64,000 nt of DNA from Budorcas taxicolor (taxonomy: Eukaryota; Chordata; Mammalia; Artiodactyla; Bovidae), in contig NC_068928.1 of assembly GCF_023091745.1 (NCBI RefSeq), forward strand, positions 13,224,001-13,288,000, written 5' to 3'. Positions within the stretch are counted from its first letter, which is position 1. Every line of letters starts with the position of its first letter. Positions 56,131 through 64,000 of this stretch are shown here, piece after piece. The notes under the pieces are model-generated. The model was not told the origin of the DNA, did no database searches, and saw nothing but the letters and a program-made list of their open reading frames with translations. The translations under genes and the position numbers were made by a program.

Positions 56131-56779
56131 TAGGAAAAAGCAGCTGCCCCTTGTGGACGTTGCTAATTATCAGCATTGTTCTCAGCTGGTTTAGCCACTG
56201 TGCGTGTGGCAAGGCGTTAAATAGAGGTCTCAGAGCTGGAGAACCCAGCATACGCCCTCTGCGTGGCTCCTGAGGACACTGAGGCTGGCACACAGGCTCA
56301 TGCTCATGTTGCATAGTCTGGATAGGCCAGGCTAACCATAGGCCAAATAAGTGGCCATTCGCTCTTTCTGCTTTGAATATCAAGTCTCCCAGAGCCAGCC
56401 CGTAGTGTTACTTTCTCTTAGGAGGAAGGCCTATTTTGTTTTTGTTTAGATAATTCCATAAATGGAAATAATCTAGTACTGTACTATTTGGTTTCCCACT
56501 TTGTATATACCACAAAATGCTGAGAAATGGGAACCTTTCTTTTCAATATCAGTGCATACTGCTTTTCTCTAGGTGAATAATTTTGGTTTTGCTAAGTTAC
56601 AGATATGCCTTTTTGTTTTGTTTAATGGTATCTAGATTTGTTGAAGGTAAGCCTGTGGGAACATCCAGCCCATTTTTACAGTTGTATCTATGGTAGAGTA
56701 CAACAGAGTTACAGACATGACATTCTTAGTGCACATGTATGAACAGAGAAGATTTAATGATTTTGAGGTAGAGAAAGGC

Positions 56780-57600
56780 TTTGTAAGCACGACACCAAGG
56801 CCAGAAGCCACAGAGAAAGGTATTGGTAGATCTGACTACGTGAGTCAATTAAAAAAGATATCAAAAACAAAGTTATAAGTATATGAAAAAATTGTAAAGA
56901 AATAGTTCAGTGTAACATGAGTTTACCGTGTAATAATGCTGTGTAAAGAGTTTTTACAGATCTCTTAAGAATATCCCAATAAAAATAGTGGGTGAAGCAT
57001 GTCAACATTCAAACGTAGAAATTATAAAAGAAAAATTACAAATGGCCAAAAAATAGATTGTCAAAAGATGCAAATTATAATAATGACATTTCATTTTTTC
57101 TTATTAAATTGGAAAGCATTAGAAGATTGGTAATCCCCCATGTTGATGGTGTGAGGAAGCAGACACTTGCGTATACTGTTGTTAAGAACATGATTGGCAA
57201 AATCACTCTGGAGGGGTATTTGGCAACACTTTAAAAAATTTTTAATGTAAATGTATCTGTTGACCCAGAAAAATCCACTTCTAGCAATTAACCTAAGAAA
57301 ATAGCAAGTTGGCAAATATTTTTGTGTAGAGTCTTTACTGCAACATTGTTTAAATGGAGAAAAAAATTAAAAAATCTAAATGACCATCAGTAGGGAACTA
57401 GTTAAAATGAATCACAGAAAAGAATTCAGTGAAGTTATAACCAATTATTAAAAGGAGTCAGTAGAGCTGTATGTATTAACATAATGTTTAGTGTAATAAG
57501 TAAACTACAAAGTACTGTATTATAATCCTACTTTTGAGTAAATAGACATATGTGATCAAAAAAAGAGTGATGCCTTTAAAAATATGCTGTTATGGAAATA
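56780..57600 (+). mobile_element. Old L1 3' remnant
   Basis: The text aatggccaaaaaatagattg, tggcaaaatcactctggagg, gacccagaaaaatccacttc and aaatgaccatcagtagggaa follows ORF2 end and 3' UTR of old L1s. Stops are frequent. Confidence 0.72.
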
Positions 57601-57839
57601 TCTCCAGATTATTTTGTTAACTAGAAAAAAAAAGAGGTTTTTGTAATCTCCATTTATGTTTAAAAAATTAAAATTAAGCAGCTAAATACTCACAAATATG
57701 TGAATATATATGTTACAGAACTTACATTGATAATATTTAAAATACCTATGGAGAAAGAACTCAGATGAGGAATGGACAAAGCGAGATGTTTTATTTTCCA
57801 CGCTTCTGTTTTGCTTTAGCTTCCTGCCATGAGAATGAG

Positions 57840-58003
57840 ACCCAGTAGTTGTGGCTCCCAGGCTCTGGAGCATGGGCTCAGTAGTTGTGGCACATGGCCT
57901 TCGTTGCTGCGTTGTGTTTGGGGTCTTCCTGGACCAGGGATCACACCCTTGTCTTCCGCACTGGTACGCAGATTCTTGACCACTGAGCCACGAGGGAAGC
58001 CCA
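57840..58003 (-). mobile_element. CHR-2-type SINE
   Basis: The body (agtagttgtggctcccaggc, gtggcacatggccttcgttg) runs to the head complement gagccacgagggaagccca. The 3' tail is lost. Confidence 0.85.
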
Positions 58004-58238
58004 TAACAAGTTTTCTGGCCCTTTCGGTAGAGGCTGCTCTACCTGTGGTTTCTACCACACCCAAATCTGGAGAGAGAGGCCCTTCTCTTCTTTAGTTGTT
58101 TCTTGGGTCCAGTTTATCGCCTCACACATTTGCCTGAGTTAGATTAATACCCAGTGTTAATAAAGAGAGGAGAAGGAGAGAATACAAGTGCTGTTACTTG
58201 GCCTTGAATCCTCCATGTCATTTGTCCACTTTGAGCTC

Positions 58239-58284
58239 AAAAAATCTGCCCTTGGAAAAAAAAAAAAAAAAAATCTGCCCTTGG
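58239..58284. repeat. Poly(A) run between two copies of a short direct repeat
   Basis: tctgcccttgg occurs at 58245-58255 and 58274-58284. Each copy is preceded by A residues and the two are separated by 18 A. The structure is that of a target-site duplication around an insertion made of poly(A) only. Confidence 0.7.
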
Positions 58285-59337
58285 TGGAACTGAACTGAAT
58301 TGAGACCAGAGCATAGCTCTCATTAAGGGAAAGAACGCAGAGAGCTTTAACACAGGGTATTAGAATATTCTTAGTGAAGGAAGAATTACTATGAGTAAAA
58401 GGATCTTTACACAGGTGGTGAGCGGCATCTTCATTTTATTTTGCCTGTGGTGCAGTCTGTGTAGTGTTATCTATTTAGGTAATTTCTGCTGATACATATT
58501 CTTTTCTCATGCTAGGTGATTTACTCTTCAAGCAATCTACTTAAAACTCTTTTAAGGTGTGGAATAGCCCAGTTTGCTCCTGTATTACCAGAATTCCGTT
58601 TGGGGGCATCATCTAGGTAAACCTTGCATACTGATTCACATGACTTTACACACCCTCGGGTTTCCTTTGTTAGTGAAAGTCTCAGGTAACCACTGACACT
58701 TCATACCACCCCATTAGGAGGGAAGCAGGGGGTTTCTATGGCAGGCCTGATGAGCGCTCCTGGTACTGAGAGGAAAGAAGAGAAACCCCACTTTGCCCCC
58801 GTGTCACATGTCTGCATGCAAGCGAGGAGGTTACCACAGGTCTAAAAACGATCGCTGGCGTTGCTGGGCCCCCGGGTGCTCTCGGCATGGGGCAGTGCTG
58901 CTCCCGTGTGCCCTTCACACTCACCTTTGTGAGGAGGGCAAAGCAGCATGTGATCCTGAAGCAGCGGAGTTAATACATGGGCTGAGGAGGACAAAGGCCT
59001 TGTCACCTTGATGGCAGAGAATTCCTCTAAATGTAGTGTTGCCACCTCGGCAACAGGCCAGTATGTTACTTGCATGATTTACAGGATTGCTGTTCACCTC
59101 ACTGACTGGTGAAGTTATTCCACGCTCACCAAGCTTAGCAAGGATATTTTAGAACCAGCTTACACTACACGGTGGCAAGCCCTGGAGTGCTGTTAGACCA
59201 GAGGGAGGGAGGGCAAAGCGAGAATTCAGGTGGCCTTTTATTATGGTTCTAACGAAATGAAGAATTTGTCAGTTGCGGAAATAATCATCCGCGTTTTTGT
59301 ATTTTTGAAAGACCCTCCAAGTCAGACTTTTTTCTTA

Positions 59338-59518
59338 AATACATTTTTTATTTATTTTGGCTTCACTGAGTGTTAGTTATGGGACGCAGGATCTGGACTC
59401 TTCCAGCTGAGGCATGCAAACTCTTAGTTGCGGTGTGTGAGACCATTTTCCTGCCTACAGGTTGAACCCAGGCCCCCTCCATCAGGAGCATGGAGTCTTA
59501 GCCACTGGACCCGCAGGG
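59338..59518 (-). mobile_element. CHR-type SINE
   Basis: It runs from tttttatttattttggcttc through gcatgcaaactcttagttgc to the head complement ccactggacccgcagggaaa. Confidence 0.85.
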
Positions 59519-59537
59519 AAACCCCCGAGGCAGGCTT

Positions 59538-59845
59538 CTATTTATTTATTTTTGGCTGTGCTCAGGTGCTTTTTTTTCCCTGCCTCTGGTAGTGGAGAGC
59601 GGGGCTACTCTAATTGCAGTGCGGGCTTCTCATCGAGCCCCCCTTCTCTGGGGCTCGCAGGTTTCATGGGTTGTAGCACAGGGGTTCGGTAGCTGCGGCT
59701 CCTGGGCTCTACAGCGCAAGCGCAGTAGTTGGGGCCTAGAGGCTTAGTTGCTCCGTGGCATGTGGGATCTTCCTGGACCAGGGATTGAACCCATGTTTCC
59801 TGCATTGGCAGGCAGATTCTTTACCACTGAGCCACCAGGGAAGTT
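59538..59845 (-). mobile_element. CHR-2-type SINE with target-site duplication
   Basis: Full-length CHR-2 from ctatttatttatttttggct to gagccaccagggaagtt. The flanking repeat ccccgaggcaggctt (59523-59537) / ccccgaggcagactt (59846-59860) has one mismatch. It inserted just beside the older CHR element. Confidence 0.9.
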
Positions 59846-62000
59846 CCCCGAGGCAGACTTTTAAAGAAGTTTGTTCTTCACTTGCCATGTTGATGGAGGT
59901 CAGATAGTAAAATGCTGGTCTAACAAGTAGGAGAAGTAAATTCTGAGTCAGACTCTGAGGCAGGTCATGATGTGTTCCTCCGAGCTGGCCACGGCCCCAG
60001 CTCTGGGAAGGGGGCTCATGGGAACTGCTCGCTCTGTCGCTGTGGGTTTTCTTGCCAGCACAGAAGCAGGCCAAGCAGCAGCAGTCAGCTTAGTGTCTCC
60101 CTAAGAAAGCTGGTGTTTCCCTTGCATTTAACGGCAGCTTCAGAGACAGCAAGCTAAATCCGGTTTTGGTACTGCCCATGAAGAGCGTTAGGTTCTTGGA
60201 TTTTCCTGAGAAGCTTTTTTTCTTGTTACAAAAATGATAGCAATCTCAACATTTTGTAGGTACTCCATCCCTTTGCAAATAACTTAAATTCTCAATAGGA
60301 ACAGCAAGAACTTTTATTTTGGCCCCCTTTCTCTCCTTCCCAGGCAAAAACTACTTTTCCCCACTCCTTCCAGAAAGCTCCTGGCTTTAAAAAGAACAAG
60401 GAGAGAATCCTTTAATGATAACCACTAAGCACCAAATACATTATTGTTTTACATCTGAAGTTTTAGAAACGTACAAATGTGATCCAGCCTTGTAAAGTGC
60501 TTTGTCAACATCACTGCCACGTTGTTCTTGAGGTGCCTCCGTATAATAGAATTTGTGCAGGCAATTCATCTTCTTGCGCCATTTTTGTGTGTGGGTCTGC
60601 ACCCTGAGTGTGGGCATATCGTATCCATGGCATTCTTGTCGCCCTAACTGGTAACCCAGAAGTTACTTAGACCATTTTTGATTCCCTATTACCTACTTTA
60701 CCCCCCATACACACTTTTTATTAGACATAATGTGCTGAATAATGGTGAAATATTTCAATGAAGTTAGCTCAGCATTTGAGAGCACATTGTCTAATATCCC
60801 CAGAAATACCCTCCACAGAGGACTTTTCGTTACTGGAAATCTTGCCAGCAAGAATGGTTAAGATACAGATGTTTTCTCTGAGGCTTATCTCCTAAAAAGA
60901 CACAGGTTGTTCTGACAGGTGAAACAAGCACGCACAAATATGCAACACTGATCTAATCAGCGGGAACACTTGCACTGGCCCTGCCTCTCCCCAGCATCAT
61001 TAAAAGCTCCCATTACTCTTTTATTAGAGGCTCCCTCTCTTCCTTATCAGATTACGGAATGAACATAACTCATGGCAGTGATTTGATCTCTTGTTAAAGA
61101 GGATTACAGCTTTGCATTAACTCGGATTGACACAGTTTATAATTCACTTGTTGATACTCGGGTGGGCAGCATCCCATGTTTGACGCCCCCCAGTAGGGCC
61201 AAGGGGCAAGGACTCTCATATATCATCATTAAAGACAGCGTCCAGCCTGGAGCGAGGGGGCCTGAGGCCTTCCACCTCCAGACAGGACAGAAGGGACATT
61301 CTCAAGTTCAAACCTGACACTTGGGCCAGAGTTTTAAAAACGGCTGCGAAAAAGGCACTGCCCTTGTTTCTTCTGTGTCTCCCGAATTGCTACTGTTCAG
61401 TCTTCACACAGTTTAGAGAATTTGCAGTCTCTAATGGAAGCCCTGGTTGCAAGCAGGTTCTAAAGAGGGAGAAAAGCACATTTTCTAGAAGGAGATTGTA
61501 TATGCTGAACAGATTAAATCTTTGCTCAAAACAGGACTTCTTGACTATAGTTCTCATTTCTGCAGGCAGATTCCCACCATTTCTTCAAAAGACTGTGATT
61601 CTTACTGTTTTCTTCCCAAAGAGATGTTTCACATGCATTAAAGTGAGTGTAAATGTTTCTCTTAAGGAACTATTATTTTTAAGTTTTTATATTCTATTAT
61701 TATCATCTTATAAAATGTGATATCGTATAGATGGTGTGTTAGACACAATGAAATAACATGCAGGTGGGCAGGCAGCAGCTAATGTTTTTCACCTGAATTT
61801 AGGTGAGTCGTCCAGAACTACTATGAGTACATTTCCCACGGCAGTCACTGAGCCACCTGAGCAGCTTGGGTTGCCAAGATGCACATCATCTCAGTTTTTA
61901 AGTGTGTTCATCCTTTGCTCTGATTTATCCACCCTAAGTCTGCCACCCTGTTTTTGGTTGGCAGTGAAATGACATAGAATAACTTCATATTCCACTTATT

Positions 62001-62123
62001 ATTACTATTATTTTTGGTCAAGCCTCGCAGCTTCCAAGATCTTAGTTCCCCGACCAGGGATTGAACCTGGGCCCTGGCAGTGAAAGTCCAGATTCCTAAC
62101 CACTAGGCCACCAGGGAGCTCCC
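62001..62123 (-). mobile_element. CHR-type SINE with perfect 16-base target-site duplication
   Basis: The short element (tcgcagcttccaagatctta, ccagggattgaacctgg) ends caccagggagctccc. The repeat tcatattccacttatt is identical at 61985-62000 and 62124-62139. Confidence 0.92.
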
Positions 62124-62204
62124 TCATATTCCACTTATTGAATGTTTACTGTATCTCAGACACTTACTAAGCTCTTCACATATATTTTCATCCAGTCCTT
62201 ATAA

Positions 62205-62345
62205 GAAACCACTGAAGTGGTTGACATTATGTACATTCTGTGATAAGAATACTGAGGCATAGAGCAATTAAGTAATTTGCCCATGATAGCCAAGTTCCGA
62301 GCAGAACTGGTGTCTGCATCTGGGAGTGTGGCTCCTGACCCCTGC
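62205..62345 (-). repeat. MIR fragment
   Basis: The order aatactgaggcatagagcaa, taagtaatttgcccatgata and ccgagcagaactggtgtctg is the reverse complement of the MIR core. Confidence 0.6.
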
Positions 62346-62522
62346 CCCTGTTCCCGAGACATCAGCAAGCTTTTAGAAATATGTGGGAGTGATGTGCTGA
62401 AGGGCAGCTTGCTCCTCGCCCCCAACCCCACCACCAGCACACATACTCAGAGCCTTTCTCTTGCTTAAAAACTGGTTCAAGTAAAACGACTTTTTCTTTC
62501 TGCTATAGTAAAGATGCTTTCT

Positions 62523-62832
62523 TTTTTTAAAAAAATTATTTATTTACGGCGTGCTGGGTCTTCTTGCTGTGTGTGGGCTTTCTCTCTCTGCGGTGAGCAG
62601 GGCTGCTCTTCGTTGCAGTGTGTGGGCTTCTCATGTGGTACTTTCTCTAGCTGCAGAAGCTGTAACTTCTGTAACTACAGCACAGGCTGTAGGCGCGTGG
62701 GCTTCAGTGGGTGTGGCGTGTGGCCTTAGTTACCCTGCAGCATGTGGGATCTTAGTGCCTGACCAGGGATTGAACCCAAGTCCCCTGCTTTGGCAGGTGA
62801 ATTCTTAACCTCTGGACCACCAGGGAAGTCCC
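62523..62832 (-). mobile_element. CHR-2-type SINE with perfect target-site duplication
   Basis: Full length, from a T/A-rich tail through ctgcggtgagcagggctgct to gaccaccagggaagtccc. The 14-base repeat taaagatgctttct is identical at 62509-62522 and 62833-62846. Confidence 0.93.
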
Positions 62833-63059
62833 TAAAGATGCTTTCTGTATGGGAAGATTTTGCCTGTCAAGCCATTCACATCGTGGTGTAAATCACTGAA
62901 TTTCTAGGCCTGTTCTTATGGTCGCCCTTTTCTTTGATTACAAAGACCCTAAGCCTCATAACTGGCTTTGGAACCTGGTCCGGTGCATTCAGTCCTGTTG
63001 CTCCGACAGCTCTCCTGCATCTGGTTTCAGGGGCTTGTCACCGACTTTCCTCAGAGACT

Positions 63060-63770
63060 GTATTTTTCCCCTATAATAAAAACAAGACATGCTTATAGAA
63101 GAAAATTTGGAACATATAGAAAGGACAAAGGAAAATTCATGTTCTCTGCCACTGGGAAATAATATTATTAATACCCAATTATTAATATTAGTTAATACAT
63201 TAATATAGTAATAATATTTATACTTTTATTATCTTGCAGAACTTTTTGTGTATATATTTTATAAAGACCTATTTGTATGTTTGAACCCCTTCTTTTTTAA
63301 AAATTTTATTTATTTGGGTATGCCAGGTCTTGGTTGTAGCCTGTGGGATCTAGTTTCCTGACCAGGGATTGAACCCAGGTCCCCTGCGTTGGGAGAGCGG
63401 AGCTGCCGGGGAAGTCCCCGAATCCCTTTTCCCAGTTAACTATTATAAGCATTTTAATGGCATATGTTTTTTTAAAGGCATCTTAAATAACCTTGTAATA
63501 TTCTATTGTGGAGTATTTATTCTGGGACATTTGGGTTATTTCTGATTGTTTTTATTTCTCTTTAGGGTAATGCTGCAGTGAGCATATTGATACAGAAACC
63601 CATGTTCTAAGGTTTGCTTGTATCTTTAGCTTCTGAAGAGTAGCAGGGTAATTTCTGGACCAAAGGCATAAACATTAAAAATTTTTTTAGTTGAAGTATA
63701 GTTTATTTTCAGTTTTCTGGTATATAGTAAAATGATTCATCCATATTTTCTAATGGTTCATAATGGGTTG
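63060..63770 (-). mobile_element. Old L1 3' remnant split by a CHR SINE
   Basis: The segments 63060-63290 (aacaagacatgcttatagaa) and 63430-63770 (ttctattgtggagtatttat, atttctggaccaaaggcata) look like reverse-complement old L1 3' sequence. The CHR SINE 63296-63418 separates them. Confidence 0.55.
63296..63418 (-). mobile_element. CHR-type SINE
   Basis: The tail aaaattttatttatttgggt, ccagggattgaacccaggtc and the head complement gctgccggggaagtcccc define a short reverse-strand element. Confidence 0.85.
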
Positions 63771-64000
63771 TACTAATTTCTATCCCCAGTCCCTGCCTCC
63801 TGAGGTTTATGTCATTTACCTTTGCTGATATGAGAGTTCATTGCAGTGACACTTTACTGAGGCCCTGCATGGTACTAGGCACTGGGCTAAGTATCTAATG
63901 TTTATTTTCTCATTTAATAATAACTTTGAAGAGTATGTATGTTTATTAACCATTTATATTTCTGTTTTTAATCCTTTGTCCATTCTTTTTCTTTGGGTTT

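Larger units (their letters stand above)
1..64000 (+). other. AATF: AATF gene, internal part (7 exons, both ends missing)
   Basis: The whole window lies inside one gene. Seven + strand exons give a continuous reading frame that I recognise as AATF/Che-1 from phrases such as LLFQYPDTRYLVDGTKP, YPSFMAKRFADF, RNRTLQKWHDKTKL, FDDDDFYHQ and MAPIDHTTMNDDA. The exon phases agree at every junction (1/2, 2/1, 0/0, 0/0, 0/0, 2/1, 2/1). Known role of the family: a nuclear and nucleolar protein that acts with NGDN and NOL10 in early small-subunit rRNA processing, and that also binds RNA polymerase II and Rb and takes part in the DNA-damage response. The first exons are upstream. The final exon, which should complete the codon begun by AG at 53701-53702, is not visible in the window. 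Confidence 0.96.
53703..64000 (+). other. AATF: AATF last intron (3' end outside the window)
   Basis: At least 10,298 bases, with GT donor at 53703. It holds old L1 fragments (54130-55050, 56780-57600, 63060-63770) and seven CHR-type SINEs or fragments, but no ruminant-specific Bov-tA, Bov-A2 or BovB, unlike the preceding introns. No recognised repeat in 55100-55700, 58010-59330, 59870-61980 and 62860-63050. The interval 60720-61210 is a candidate conserved non-coding element. Confidence 0.8.

Noticed and set aside
55824..56273. 149-codon + strand ORF
   Set aside because: It lies in a probable old repeat, has no recognisable domain, no splice context and is overlapped by an equally open - strand frame.
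53703..64000. Search for the last AATF exon (expected to begin by completing an Arg codon and encode about 20 residues)
   Set aside because: No AG-preceded sequence encoding the expected TELYRSLFGQ-type end was found, so I left it out and infer it lies beyond the window.
1..64000. CRISPR arrays, operons, riboswitches, insertion sequences or a novel defence-type system
   Set aside because: All regularly recurring sequence is explained by mammalian SINE/LINE families and microsatellites; nothing in the window suggests a prokaryotic or undescribed gene system.

Overview
This is mammalian nuclear DNA from a ruminant, and most of it is intron. The ruminant call rests on the repeats: many Bov-tA and Bov-A2 SINEs, four BovB (RTE-type) LINE copies, cetartiodactyl CHR-type tRNA-Glu SINEs and a young L1 of the type common in cattle, sheep and goat. 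I cannot tell the species apart from sequence alone; cattle is a reasonable guess. There is no sign of prokaryotic, plasmid or phage DNA.

One protein-coding gene runs through the whole window on the + strand: AATF (apoptosis antagonizing transcription factor, also called Che-1; yeast relative Bfr2). Seven internal exons are visible: 9800-9914, 11570-11777, 12302-12466, 14103-14186, 40900-40967, 42893-42973 and 53631-53702. Together they hold 793 coding bases, all in frame, roughly residues 276 to 540 of a protein of about 560. The 5' exons lie before position 1. The last coding exon and 3' UTR were not found and should lie beyond 64000. The first exon shown carries the end of the AATF/Che-1 domain. 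The next two carry an acidic/basic stretch with a likely nuclear localisation signal and the highly conserved RNRTLQKWHDKTKL and ILTQIDHIL regions. The last four carry the TRAUB domain. One intron (11778-12301) begins with GC instead of GT.

The 26.7 kb intron 14187-40899 holds the most complex repeat structure. At 22190-29160 an old dispersed repeat is split by an old L1. That L1 is itself split by two Bov-tA SINEs and a BovB whose 5' half is inverted. A second, long BovB lies at 32906-34830 and the 5' region of an old L1 at 35640-37150. The 10.7 kb intron 42974-53630 carries a young 5'-truncated L1 with a perfect 16-base target-site duplication, two more BovB fragments (one split by Bov-A2, one lying inside an L1 3' UTR) and a DNA transposon split by an L1 tail.

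Several stretches contain no repeat I recognise and look like candidate conserved non-coding elements (about 3230-3620, 15640-16230, 19490-19720, 42480-42800 and 60720-61210). That is a judgement from composition and motifs, not from an alignment. I found no RNA gene, CRISPR array or undescribed system. The most useful observations are the GC-AG intron with an in-frame GT alternative, the layered retrotransposon nest, a poly(A)-only insertion, a 69-base Z-DNA-type tract and a G-quadruplex motif.
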